A stretch of 64,000 nt of DNA from Pseudoflavonifractor gallinarum (GTDB lineage Bacteria > Bacillota > Clostridia > Oscillospirales > Oscillospiraceae): contig NZ_JADCKF010000003.1 in the NCBI RefSeq assembly GCF_014982855.1, positions 1-64,000 on the forward strand, in the 5' to 3' direction. This document shows, piece after piece, positions 57,480 to 64,000 of this stretch. Positions within the stretch are counted from its first letter, which is position 1. Every line of letters begins with the position of its first letter. The notes beneath the pieces are model-generated. The model saw only the letters and a list, made by a program, of their open reading frames with translations. It was not told the DNA's origin and made no database searches. The translations under genes were made by a program, and so were the position numbers.

Positions 57480-57497
57480 TGGCAACGATTTGGCAAC
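57480..57497. other. Candidate integrase arm sites near guaA attL
   Basis: TGGCAAC at 57480-57486 and again at 57491-57497, with 11-bp periodicity, 59 bases after the guaA stop. Such short repeats next to att sites are often integrase-binding; no second copy of the junction is in the window. Confidence 0.35.
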
Positions 57498-57517
57498 ACT
57501 TTTTCATTATTCATAAA

Positions 57518-57557
57518 AAGAGAGCTAACTGATTTTGATTAGTCAGTTAGCTCTCTT
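57518..57557. terminator. Terminator between guaA side and the small convergent gene
   Basis: A perfect 15-bp stem (57518-57532 with 57543-57557) with A and T runs on either side, so it works in both directions. Confidence 0.8.
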
Positions 57558-57562
57558 GTTCT

Positions 57563-57772
57563 TTATATCATTCCAAAATGTTGGAACGCCTCTTTGATGT
57601 ACGGCATTTTTTCAGGGGGACAAGGTTTTTCGCGATGGGAGGGAGAGATCCTGTTAGGCGCGTTTTCTACAGGGATACCGCAAAGCTCTTTCATGTGAGC
57701 AATCCAGCAGGTTTTTGGTAAAAAACCGTAAGTCTCTTTGACATAACCTTGAATTTCTTTATAAGTGGCCAT
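57563..57772 (-). CDS. Small conserved hypothetical protein of mobile elements
   Basis: 69 residues: MATYKEIQGYVKETYGFLPK, TCWIAHMKELCGIP, then a proline-rich PCPPEKMPYIKEAFQHFGMI. Proteins with this layout (a conserved TCWIA core and PCP near the end) are widespread next to restriction systems and phage genes and have no proven function. GGAGGTG precedes the ATG at 57772. Convergent with guaA, it is the first gene of the island. Confidence 0.65.
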   Translation of the reverse strand: MATYKEIQGYVKETYGFLPKTCWIAHMKELCGIPVENAPNRISPSHREKPCPPEKMPYIKEAFQHFGMI

Positions 57773-57857
57773 CCAGACACCTCCTGCACACAAAAATTTA
57801 TATTTTCACTTGATCTTTGCAACAAACGGACTCCCCCGTGGCCTACAAGTGAGAGGA

Positions 57858-58346
57858 TCAAAAGAGGTCCTGGGGCGGCACCTTCACATAGTTCTGGGAC
57901 TTATCAAATTTCGGGTAATGGTAGCGCCACTTGTCGTAATCCTCTTTGGAGATCTCACCCGCCTCCAGCATGGCTGCGGCCTGTTGCCAAGAACAGAGCA
58001 TCTCATGCAGCCGGGCGGCGTCCTTGCTCTTCCGCACATCGACCTTCAGGCAGACTTCTCCATCCACCTCGCTGATCTTGAGCCCGTAGTTGTCCTCCAG
58101 AGTAAACAAGGTGTGCATGAGCCCCACATAGGAGTCTATGTCCGGGACAGAGAGGGCATGGGGAGAGACATCCAGTACCTGGGCTAAGGCAGCAGTCAGG
58201 TCCGCCTTAGGGGTTCTTGATCCTGTTTCGTATTGAGCAAGGCGCACATCGGCAGACTTCTCCGGGAAACCCAGCGCCATACCAAGATATTTCTGTGTCA
58301 TCCCCCGCAGGAGACGGAAAAAGTGAATCCGTTCGCCAATCGCCAT
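57858..58346 (-). CDS. XRE-family repressor of the guaA island
   Basis: 162 residues. N-terminal HTH IHFFRLLRGMTQKYLGMALG followed by DVRLAQYETGSRTPKADLTA; the C-terminal 90 residues are a regulatory or dimerisation domain (YVGLMHTLFTLEDNYGLKIS, EISKEDYDKWRYHYPKFDKS). It is transcribed away from a consensus promoter for xis and int whose spacer and downstream region carry an inverted repeat, so it is the likely repressor of that operon. Two starts compete; the ATG at 58346 has the better ribosome spacing. Confidence 0.82.
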   Translation of the reverse strand: MAIGERIHFFRLLRGMTQKYLGMALGFPEKSADVRLAQYETGSRTPKADLTAALAQVLDVSPHALSVPDIDSYVGLMHTLFTLEDNYGLKISEVDGEVCLKVDVRKSKDAARLHEMLCSWQQAAAMLEAGEISKEDYDKWRYHYPKFDKSQNYVKVPPQDLF

Positions 58347-58454
58347 ATCATCCACTCCAATCGTTGGTTGTCTTTAGGAAAAGCGTAGCAGAAATGCTTA
58401 GTAAAGTCAAGAGAATCCTAAACAATTTTATTTAATTTATTTTGCGTACTCCGA

Positions 58455-58503
58455 TTGACACAAGCTATTTTGCTTAGTATAATGACAATAAACTAAGCAA
58501 AAT
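58455..58503 (+). promoter_or_regulatory. Consensus promoter with inverted-repeat operator
   Basis: TTGACA (58455-58460), exactly 17 bp, TATAAT (58478-58483). ATTTTGCTTAG (58467-58477) and CTAAGCAAAAT (58493-58503) form a perfect 11-bp inverted repeat around the -10 box; further GCTTAG half sites occur at 58397 and 58505. Ideal for XRE repression of the xis-int operon. Confidence 0.85.
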
Positions 58504-58591
58504 GGCTTAGAGCCAATAAATAAAAAAGAATTACCGCAATCCCTGATTATACATCCGGGAAAAAGTGGCGGACGAAAGTGAGGAGGCATTT

Positions 58592-58726
58592 ATGGAACAC
58601 AATATCCAGCTGCAGCAGACATCAATGAGGAAAGGAAGGTATTTTCAATGCAGGCACAAAACTTTATGCGCGTGGAGGAAGTGGCCCAGGAGCTGGGCAT
58701 CTCCAAGTCCCACGCCTACAAGGTGA
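58592..58726 (+). CDS. Possible leader ORF before the excisionase
   Basis: 44 codons from an ATG at 58592 with GAGGAGG seven bases upstream; it overlaps the excisionase gene in another frame. The N-terminal part (MEHNIQLQQTSMRKGRYF) could be a small protein or translation-coupling leader; the rest is a frame shadow. Uncertain. Confidence 0.3.
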   Translation: MEHNIQLQQTSMRKGRYFQCRHKTLCAWRKWPRSWASPSPTPTR

Positions 58727-58842
58727 TCCACAAGCTCAACGCCGAACTCCGTGAGAAGGGCTATCTGACCATCTCCGGGCGGGTCAATCGGAACTTTTTC
58801 ATGGAGAAGTTTTGCTATGGCAAGACGGGAAAGGAGGGCTAA
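58648..58842 (+). CDS. Excisionase-like helix-turn-helix protein
   Basis: 64 residues, MRVEEVAQELGISKSHAYKV then IHKLNAELREKGYLTISGRV, a winged HTH of excisionase type with short C-terminal extension. It directly precedes the integrase and shares its operon. GGAAAGGAAGG precedes the ATG. Probably directs excision and may regulate the operon. Confidence 0.78.
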   Translation: MQAQNFMRVEEVAQELGISKSHAYKVIHKLNAELREKGYLTISGRVNRNFFMEKFCYGKTGKEG

Positions 58843-58844
58843 TC

Positions 58845-59918
58845 ATGGCAGTCTATAAGGAAGAAAAGACAAACACCTGGCGGGCGGTCTACCGCTATAC
58901 TGACTGGAACGGCGAGCGCAAGCAGACCCAGAAGCGGGGCTTCAAGACCAAACGGGAGGCACAGGCCTGGGAGCGCGAGCAGCTCAACAAGACCAGCGCT
59001 GATCTGGACATGACCTTCAAGAGTTTCGTGGACCTCTACACGGCGGATATGAAAACCCGGCTCAAGGAGAACACCTGGGCTACCAAGGACCATATCATCC
59101 GTACTAAGCTGCTGCCCTACTTCGGCAGGCTGAAAATGTGTAACATCACCGCCCAGCAGATCATTACCTGGCAGAACGAGATGCTGAACCATAAGGACGA
59201 GAACGGCAAGCCCTACTCGCCGGTGTATCTGAAAACGGTCCACAATCAACTCAGTGCCATCTTCAACCACGCGGTTCGTTACTACAACCTCCGGGAGAAT
59301 CCCTGCAAGAAGGCGGGCAGCATGGGCAAAAAGAAAAACCGGGAGATGATGTTCTGGACCAAGGAGCAGTATTTGAAATTTGCTGAGGTGATGATGGATA
59401 AACCACTGTCCTTCTACGCCTTTGAGATGCTTTACTGGTGCGGTATCCGAGAGGGGGAGCTGCTGGCTCTGACCCCGGCGGACTTTGACTTTGAGAAGTG
59501 CACCGTGTCTATCAACAAGTCCTATCAGCGTCTGAACGGCGAGGATCTGATTACCACCCCTAAGACGGAAAAGAGCAATCGAGTCATCACCATGCCGCAA
59601 TTTCTGGCTGAGGAAATCCAGGATTACATCAAGATGCTCTACGGGATCGGGCCGGATGACCGGATGTTCACCGTCACCAAGAGCTATCTCCACCGGGAGA
59701 TGGACCGGGGAGCCAAAGAAGCAGGAGTACCGCGTATCAGAATCCACGATATTCGTCACAGCGCGGTTTCACTTCTGATCGACATGGGGTTCTCTGCCAC
59801 GGCCATCGCGGACCGGGTGGGCCACGAGAGTATTGACATCACTTACAACTACGCGCACCTGTTTCCGTCCAAGCAAGCGGAAATGGCGGATAAATTGAAC
59901 ATGGAAAGGAGCAATTAA
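58845..59918 (+). CDS. int: Tyrosine integrase of the guaA island
   Basis: 357 residues. N-terminal arm-binding domain (TNTWRAVYRYTDWNGERKQT), core-binding domain (KENTWATKDHIIRTKLLPYF), and catalytic residues: Arg in YWCGIREGELLALTP, box II IRIHDIRHSAVSLLIDMGFS, then ADRVGHESIDITYNYAHLF with the nucleophilic tyrosine. ATG 58845 follows AAAGGAGG and starts two bases after the excisionase stop. All catalytic residues are present. Its closeness to guaA suggests that it targets that gene. Confidence 0.92.
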   Translation: MAVYKEEKTNTWRAVYRYTDWNGERKQTQKRGFKTKREAQAWEREQLNKTSADLDMTFKSFVDLYTADMKTRLKENTWATKDHIIRTKLLPYFGRLKMCNITAQQIITWQNEMLNHKDENGKPYSPVYLKTVHNQLSAIFNHAVRYYNLRENPCKKAGSMGKKKNREMMFWTKEQYLKFAEVMMDKPLSFYAFEMLYWCGIREGELLALTPADFDFEKCTVSINKSYQRLNGEDLITTPKTEKSNRVITMPQFLAEEIQDYIKMLYGIGPDDRMFTVTKSYLHREMDRGAKEAGVPRIRIHDIRHSAVSLLIDMGFSATAIADRVGHESIDITYNYAHLFPSKQAEMADKLNMERSN

Positions 59919-59920
59919 AA

Positions 59921-60253
59921 ATGTCAGCAAAGAATTTGGACAAGCACAACCGTTGGAGGAACAAGACCGTGGCTTTCCGGGTCTCCCCGGAGGAGGACAC
60001 CCAGATCGAGACTGCGGTGAAGCTCACCGGACTGACCAAGCAGGATTATATCATTCGGCGGCTGCTTTGCCGGGATGTGGTGGTCCAGGGCAACCCCAGG
60101 GTCTACAAGGCGCTGCGAGATCAGCTGGCCGCTGTGCTGGACGAGCTGCGCCGGATTGAAGCCGGACAGAGCGTGAACGACGAGCTACTTGATACCATCA
60201 AGATGATTGCTACCATTATGAACGGGATGCAGGAGGACTTTGCCTATGATTGA
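59921..60253 (+). CDS. MobC/ribbon-helix-helix-like protein
   Basis: 110 residues: WRNKTVAFRVSPEEDTQIET then AVKLTGLTKQDYIIRRLLCR, the ribbon-helix-helix pattern of mobilization accessory proteins, followed by a helical tail. It starts two bases after the integrase stop, and its TGA overlaps the ATPase start. A relaxase is not visible within the window, so the element may use one in trans or the protein may have a regulatory role. Confidence 0.75.
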   Translation: MSAKNLDKHNRWRNKTVAFRVSPEEDTQIETAVKLTGLTKQDYIIRRLLCRDVVVQGNPRVYKALRDQLAAVLDELRRIEAGQSVNDELLDTIKMIATIMNGMQEDFAYD

Positions 60254-61421
60254 TGAGAAAAAGAAAATGACCGCCCAGGGCTCATCTGTTGGCGCAGATG
60301 ATGGGCAGTCAATCTCTCAAAATTCCAAGACCACTATACCAGACCCGGACGAAAAAAGCAATTCCCCGGAGAGAGATTTGGAGGAACTTTACCGGAAAAT
60401 GCGCCGCATGAGCGACCCGGCTTACCTGCACACTGTGACCCTGGACGAGCTGATGGACAATGTGTTTGAGGGTAAGTCTGCGGTGATTGACAGCCTGCTC
60501 TACACGGGAGCGTACATCCTTGCCGGAGCGCCCAAAATCGGCAAGTCCTTCCTGGTGGCGCAAATTGCCCACCATGTCAGTATCGGGCAGGATTTGTGGG
60601 GCTATAAAGTCCACCAGGGAACCGTGCTCTATCTTGCCCTAGAAGATGATGAGAGCCGGTTACAGCGCCGGATGTTCCGTATGTTTGGCGTGGAGGGGAC
60701 AAGCTCTCTTCACTTCGCCACCAACGCTAAGATGATCGGCGGTGGCCTGGATGAACAGCTGGAAAAGTTCGTTCGGGAACACAGTGATACCAAGCTGATT
60801 ATCGTGGATACCCTACAAAAAGTCCGTGAGGCGGTGAGTGACAGTTACAGCTACTCCAGCGACTATGAGGTGATCGGCAAGCTGAAGCAATTTGCCGATC
60901 GGTATGGGGTCTGCGTCCTGATCGTCCACCACACCAGAAAGCAGCCTGCGGGAGACAGCTTTGATATGATCTCGGGCACCACCGGTTTGTTGGGCTGTGC
61001 GGATGGGGCGTTCCTGATGCAGAAGGAGAAGCGAACGGATAGCAAGGCTACCCTGGAGGTGGTAGGCAGAGACCAGCCGGATCAGCGGTTATATCTGAGC
61101 AAAGACCAAGAGAGCCTGGTTTGGGGTCTCGACCATGCAGAGAATGAGCTTTGGAAGCAGCCTCCGGACCCAGTGCTGGAAGCCGTGGCAAAAATTGTGT
61201 CTGCTGACAACCGGGAATGGGAAGGCAGTCCCACCGAGCTGGCCCAAGCGATTCAAACGGATATGGCGGTGAACAGGTTCACCAAGCATTTGAATGTGAA
61301 TGCCAGCCGCTTGCTGGAAGAACATCAGGTGAAGTACGAGAACAGAACCAAACACGCCGGACGGCGTATCCGGCTGACTTACATGGTGGTGGAAGCCCCC
61401 GCGTTTGAAGTAATCAAGTAA
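60246..61421 (+). CDS. RepA/DnaB-type AAA ATPase (replicative helicase-like)
   Basis: 391 residues. RecA-fold ATPase: Walker A AGAPKIGKSFLVAQIAHHVS, then GTVLYLALEDDESRLQRRMF, Walker B TKLIIVDTLQKVREAV, and the motif CVLIVHHTRKQPAGDSFDMI with conserved His. This is the layout of plasmid RepA helicases. The C-terminal 90 residues (SPTELAQAIQTDMAVNRFTK) form a winged-helix-like domain. ATG 60246 overlaps the upstream stop. It may drive replication of the excised element from the repeat region just downstream. Confidence 0.82.
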   Translation: MIDEKKKMTAQGSSVGADDGQSISQNSKTTIPDPDEKSNSPERDLEELYRKMRRMSDPAYLHTVTLDELMDNVFEGKSAVIDSLLYTGAYILAGAPKIGKSFLVAQIAHHVSIGQDLWGYKVHQGTVLYLALEDDESRLQRRMFRMFGVEGTSSLHFATNAKMIGGGLDEQLEKFVREHSDTKLIIVDTLQKVREAVSDSYSYSSDYEVIGKLKQFADRYGVCVLIVHHTRKQPAGDSFDMISGTTGLLGCADGAFLMQKEKRTDSKATLEVVGRDQPDQRLYLSKDQESLVWGLDHAENELWKQPPDPVLEAVAKIVSADNREWEGSPTELAQAIQTDMAVNRFTKHLNVNASRLLEEHQVKYENRTKHAGRRIRLTYMVVEAPAFEVIK

Positions 61422-61425
61422 AGCG

Positions 61426-61497
61426 CGACGCTCGCAACGGTCGCGACGGTGTTTTGAGGGGTACTCCAGCACCGTTGCGACCGTCGCCACCGTCGCG
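61426..61497. repeat. Inverted array of 9-bp repeats, candidate replication origin
   Basis: Left arm: three 9-mers GCGACGCTC, GCAACGGTC, GCGACGGTG (61426-61452). Right arm: CACCGTTGC, GACCGTCGC, CACCGTCGC (61471-61497). Each arm is a tandem triplet of the same motif SACCGTYGC, facing each other across 18 bp. It starts four bases after the RepA-like stop. Confidence 0.75.
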
Positions 61498-61506
61498 GAA
61501 AGAAAA

Positions 61507-61660
61507 AGATGGGGTGGTATTTTGCCACCCCATCTTCAAGGAGGATGCCCCATTTTAGGGCACCCTAAAAGTATCATAGGATGTCGCGATTCACGACACC
61601 CTATGCCCCGAAACAGGGCACCGGGTATAGGGGCAAAAAGCGTTCGGAGAACGCGCAGCC
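61507..61660. repeat. Cluster of hairpins downstream of the repA-like gene
   Basis: Stems in succession: AAGATGGGGTGG/CCACCCCATCTT (61507-61518 with 61526-61537), TTTTAGGG/CCCTAAAA (61554-61571), CATAGGATGTCG with CGACACCCTATG (61577-61608, one mismatch), then GCCC/GGGC and GCGTTC/GAACGC. No gene is found here. Confidence 0.6.
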
Positions 61661-61730
61661 ACAGAATGAAATTCTGTGTTCAGAAGGGGCTTGGGGGCGA
61701 TGCCCTCAACAAGCAGACGGCAGGAAATGT

Positions 61731-61796
61731 GAGTGTATATTAACACTCGCATTGCTTGCCGGATTTGTGTGTGGCTATCCACACGCATTGCTTGCC
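61731..61796. repeat. Two stem-loop plus GCATTGCTTGCC units
   Basis: Hairpin GAGTGT/ACACTC (61731-61748) and hairpin GTGTGG/CCACAC (61769-61784) are each followed directly by GCATTGCTTGCC (61749-61760 and 61785-61796), period 36 bp. Confidence 0.6.
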
Positions 61797-61874
61797 TGTA
61801 TCTAAAACAACCGAAACGGCCCTTGTGCCGCTGCGGAAAATCAACTGAAATTCAAGTATTGGGAGGTAACGAGT

Positions 61875-62132
61875 ATGAGAAAGATTTTGTCCTGTGAGTT
61901 TAACCTGGACACCGCCTGTGTGGAGTTACGTCTGGCGGACGGGACGGTGCTCTCCATCGACTGCACTGCCGTGGAGAGCGAGGTGGCAAACAGCATGTAC
62001 CAGCGGTCAGAACTGGACTGGCTGATCTACAACGATCCGCTGGCTTACGCAAAGTTGATTTTGGATGGTGATCCGGTTAGGTATCTGAAAGTAGCAGCAG
62101 ATAGTAGATGGAGCGAATTTGATTTTAAGTAA
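61875..62132 (+). CDS. DUF6061-like small protein
   Basis: 85 residues, MRKILSCEFNLDTACVELRL, ADGTVLSIDCTAVESEVANS, MYQRSELDWLIYNDPLAYAK, LILDGDPVRYLKV: a small beta-rich protein recalled as DUF6061, frequent in mobile elements of gut Firmicutes. Function unknown. GGGAGGTAACG precedes the ATG. It stands alone between the repeat region and the promoter for the R-M genes. Confidence 0.72.
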   Translation: MRKILSCEFNLDTACVELRLADGTVLSIDCTAVESEVANSMYQRSELDWLIYNDPLAYAKLILDGDPVRYLKVAADSRWSEFDFK

Positions 62133-62168
62133 TATTTGAATATTACATCGAAGTAGCAGAAAAAACGC

Positions 62169-62247
62169 TTGACAACCTGAAAGCCATATGCTATGATTAT
62201 ACCAGACAAGAGAAGAGCCCCCGGGCACAGCGGCAACTGTGTCCGGG
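62169..62247 (+). promoter_or_regulatory. Promoter and leader hairpin before the R-M genes
   Basis: TTGACA (62169-62174), a 17-bp spacer, TATGAT (62192-62197), then a stem CCCGGGCACAG (62220-62230) with CTGTGTCCGGG (62237-62247) in the leader. Likely drives the small gene at 62351 and possibly hsdS-hsdM. Confidence 0.7.
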
Positions 62248-62350
62248 AGCTTCCCGCGAAATATCATAGATATATCCGTGTTTATGATATCAGATGTTCG
62301 TAAGAATGTCAATGCGGGCTTGTACTTTTGAAGAAAGGAGAACAAGCCTA

Positions 62351-62554
62351 ATGCGTTTTTATGTAAACAAGTACGCGCAGCCTACTGGTGAGCATGAGGT
62401 ACATCGCTCCAATTGCGCCTGGTTGCCTGATGCAGAAAACCGCATCTACCTGGGGGATTTTGCTACTTCCCAGGCTGCTGTAAAGGAAGCACGCAAGTAC
62501 TACAGCTGTGTAGACGGTTGCAAGCATTGCTGCCCTGAAAGCCACACCCGATAA
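62351..62554 (+). CDS. Small cysteine/histidine-rich protein upstream of R-M genes
   Basis: 67 residues: MRFYVNKYAQPTGEHEVHRS, NCAWLPDAENRIYLGDFATS, KYYSCVDGCKHCCPESHTR. The HxxxC and CVDGCKHCC motifs could bind zinc. Proteins of this type accompany type I restriction systems in many Firmicutes; function unknown. Start 62351 with GGAG; the frame upstream has no ribosome site. A strong terminator follows before hsdS. Confidence 0.68.
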   Translation: MRFYVNKYAQPTGEHEVHRSNCAWLPDAENRIYLGDFATSQAAVKEARKYYSCVDGCKHCCPESHTR

Positions 62555-62561
62555 ACACGAT

Positions 62562-62595
62562 AAGGTGGCCCGCCCGTTTATGGGCGGGCCACCTT
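62562..62595 (+). terminator. Terminator before hsdS
   Basis: AAGGTGGCCCGCCC (62562-62575) with GGGCGGGCCACCTT (62582-62595), then TCTTTTTG. It lies only 22 bases before hsdS, so read-through or a separate start is needed for hsdS-hsdM. Confidence 0.78.
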
Positions 62596-62616
62596 TCTTT
62601 TTGAGGAGGGAGAAAG

Positions 62617-63210
62617 ATGGTTGCTAAAATTTCGGATGTTGCGGAAGTGCAAGGTGGCATAGTTTTGAGCAGAAAAGAAGCGAAGACCCAAGAAGAAAGC
62701 TACTGCTCTTATAAGCGCCTCACGCTTAGAGCATTTGATAGAACCGGCAGCATCCATGTTTCAGATCTAGAGGAGTTTTATGCCTGCGAGAGCTTGGACA
62801 ATGCGTTGTTTACCTCAAAAGGGGACGTTGTGGTCCGTCTGCTTTCACCTATGTACCCTGTGTATGTAGAAAATAACTATGAAAATATTTTGGTACCTTC
62901 TCAATTTGCTGTGTTGCGGGTGAAAGATAGAGAGGTCATTATGCCAGAATATCTACGCCTTTGGCTGGCGCAGAAAAGTATTCAGGATCGTGTTCTTGAT
63001 TTGGAAAGTGGGACGGCTCAAAAAGCTGTAAAAATAAAAACGATTTTAAACTTGGACATTTCTATCCCGCCTTTGGAAGTTCAAAAAAAAGCAGTGATGA
63101 TCGATACACTAAGCCGTCGCCGAGAATGTCTATACCGTGAATTAATCGAAGAAGAACGGACGTTTACCGAGAACTTATTAGAGAATATTATTGGAGGAAT
63201 CAACAGATGA
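62617..63210 (+). CDS. hsdS: Type I restriction specificity subunit, single-TRD half-size
   Basis: 197 residues, one target recognition domain plus one helical spacer: AKISDVAEVQGGIVLSRKEA at the N-terminus (the usual TRD opening), QFAVLRVKDREVIMPEYLRL, and SGTAQKAVKIKTILNLDISI with PPLEVQKKAVMIDTLSRRRE. Standard HsdS has two TRDs (about 400 residues); half-size forms dimerise and recognise palindromic-type bipartite sites. The gene precedes hsdM (ATGA overlap), the reverse of the usual order M-S. GGAGGGAG precedes the start. Confidence 0.82.
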   Translation: MVAKISDVAEVQGGIVLSRKEAKTQEESYCSYKRLTLRAFDRTGSIHVSDLEEFYACESLDNALFTSKGDVVVRLLSPMYPVYVENNYENILVPSQFAVLRVKDREVIMPEYLRLWLAQKSIQDRVLDLESGTAQKAVKIKTILNLDISIPPLEVQKKAVMIDTLSRRRECLYRELIEEERTFTENLLENIIGGINR

Positions 63211-64000
63211 CGACGAAAAAAGATATTGAAAACGCATTGATGCGTGGTGCGGATACACTGCGGGACACCATTGATGCCGCAAACTATAAGGATTATGTTT
63301 TGCCAATCATGTTCGTCAAGTATCTGAGTGATTCTTATGAAGATGCTCTCGATGAACTGAAGAAAGAATATTCCGGAATTCGTCTGGAGCGGCAGAAGCG
63401 CTACTTGCCTTTCACTATCGCGGAGGAATGTTCGTTTCAGTCTTTGTACGACCAAAGATTTTCGGATAAAATCGGTCAGTTAATCAATGCCGCCATGCGC
63501 AAAATTGAGGCAGATAACAATCAGCAGTTGGCAGGCGTTTTGAATACCGTAGATTACAATAGTGAAAATGCGCTTGGAACGCTGGATCATAAAAAAGCAA
63601 TTCTTCGTGATTTGCTGGAGGACTTTGAATCGCTGAGCCTGCGGCCTTCTGAAATCGAAGTGAAAGCAGGCCAGGTGCCGGCAGACGTGATTGGCGATGC
63701 TTATGAATACATGATCGGTCAGTTTGCTAGTATGGCGGGTAAGAAAGCAGGGTCCTTCTATACCCCGGCAGCTGTATCGGAAATTATGGCCCGTATTGTA
63801 GATGTTCAGCCTGGTGAGCGCGTATATGACCCCACCTGTGGATCTGGTTCGTTGCTGATCAAAGCTGCCAAGAAGCAAAACAGCAAGGAAGTATCTATCT
63901 ATGGCCAGGAAGTAAACGGTTCTTCTGTTGCAATGGCCAAGATGAATATGTATATCCACGAAATCCGGGATGCAAAAATTGCCTGGGGTGATACTCTGGC
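63207..64000 (+). CDS. hsdM: Type I restriction-modification methyltransferase subunit (partial)
   Basis: The first 264 residues are visible before the window ends. The N-terminal HsdM helical domain (MTTKKDIENALMRGADTLRD, DYVLPIMFVKYLSDSYEDAL) is followed by the SAM-binding motif I region GSFYTPAAVSEIMARIVDV and VYDPTCGSGSLLIKAAKK; the catalytic NPPF-type motif would lie just outside. It makes N6-adenine with HsdS. ATG 63207 overlaps the hsdS stop and has TTGGAGG upstream. hsdR is presumably further right. Confidence 0.9.
   Translation, partial: MTTKKDIENALMRGADTLRDTIDAANYKDYVLPIMFVKYLSDSYEDALDELKKEYSGIRLERQKRYLPFTIAEECSFQSLYDQRFSDKIGQLINAAMRKIEADNNQQLAGVLNTVDYNSENALGTLDHKKAILRDLLEDFESLSLRPSEIEVKAGQVPADVIGDAYEYMIGQFASMAGKKAGSFYTPAAVSEIMARIVDVQPGERVYDPTCGSGSLLIKAAKKQNSKEVSIYGQEVNGSSVAMAKMNMYIHEIRDAKIAWGDTL

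Larger units (their letters stand above)
57422..64000. mobile_element. Genomic island at guaA carrying type I R-M genes (right end outside)
   Basis: Immediately after guaA come a pair of short direct repeats, an XRE repressor, excisionase, integrase, MobC-like protein, RepA-like ATPase, repeat-rich DNA and hsd genes. The layout fits an integrated mobilizable or phage-like element using the guaA 3-prime end as attB; the far att repeat must lie beyond the window. Confidence 0.65.

Noticed and set aside
57563-57772. Toxin-antitoxin pair with the XRE gene at 57858
   Set aside because: The 69-residue protein does not look like a known toxin, and the XRE gene has a clear role at the xis-int promoter.
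61426-61497. CRISPR array
   Set aside because: Nine-base units without spacers; no cas genes in the window.

Overview
The window looks like the chromosome of a gut Firmicute of the Oscillospiraceae (Flavonifractor / Pseudoflavonifractor / Lawsonibacter type). It has high GC, strong AGGAGG-type ribosome sites, several TTG starts, and a backbone of guaA, ldh, dsdA, a CPA1 antiporter and a thioredoxin operon. The species is an inference from gene content, not from a search. More than two thirds of the window is accessory DNA in four blocks.

Block 1 (1-6480) is a minus-strand DNA phosphorothioation operon, dndB-C-D-E with the cysteine desulfurase gene last. It has a near-consensus promoter and a palindrome in its leader. 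What appears to be an IS256-type insertion sequence starts at the left edge, and no dndFGH restriction genes are visible. A short group follows (6648-8014): a MutT-like Nudix hydrolase, an SGNH hydrolase and a rhodanese lipoprotein. Block 2 (about 8130-19405) holds a tandem pair of tyrosine recombinases, one truncated, followed by a mobilizable element with an HTH/replication-like protein, MobC-like protein, MobP-type relaxase with Sel1 repeats, excisionase and integrase. Its divergent cargo is a 1025-residue protein that reads as a cellular-type RNA-dependent RNA polymerase (DxDGD motif plus SDGxGxIS-like and FQIRxxxxKG-like motifs), translationally coupled to an unrecognised partner. This is the most unusual item in the window. 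From 19427 to 22623 there are small regulators, hypothetical genes and two fossil integrase 3-prime ends, leading up to an intact tRNA-Pro.

Block 3 (22711-46075) is a 23.4-kb island bounded by a perfect 36-bp direct repeat of the 5-prime half of tRNA-Pro. Essentially all of its genes (about 25) lie on the minus strand, tightly packed, apparently from one promoter near 45.9 kb through a structured leader with a terminator just before the first gene. The products are immunity-type proteins: DUF2262 twice, DUF4241, DUF5713, Imm17-like, CbrC-like, ankyrin, LRR-like, NADAR, C_GCAxxG_C_C, and a 1720-residue protein that strings together DUF2185-, TPR-, DUF4261-, SUFU- and DUF4253-like modules. This is a polyimmunity locus. 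The genes farthest from the promoter (23.0-24.8 kb) are all broken.

The backbone between 46.2 and 57.4 kb carries a D-serine deaminase/GntP permease/HTH-cupin regulator unit, tRNA-Thr, ldh, the antiporter, an ArsR-TrxB-Trx redox operon, DUF4363 (frameshifted) with DUF421, and guaA. Block 4 (57422 to the window end) begins at the 3-prime end of guaA, a common integration site. It holds an XRE repressor with a consensus promoter and operator, excisionase, integrase, MobC-like protein, a RepA-like ATPase, a repeat-rich non-coding stretch, and then a half-size type I specificity subunit followed by the start of its methyltransferase. Three independent defence or immunity cargos and one polymerase of unknown role therefore sit on neighbouring mobile elements.
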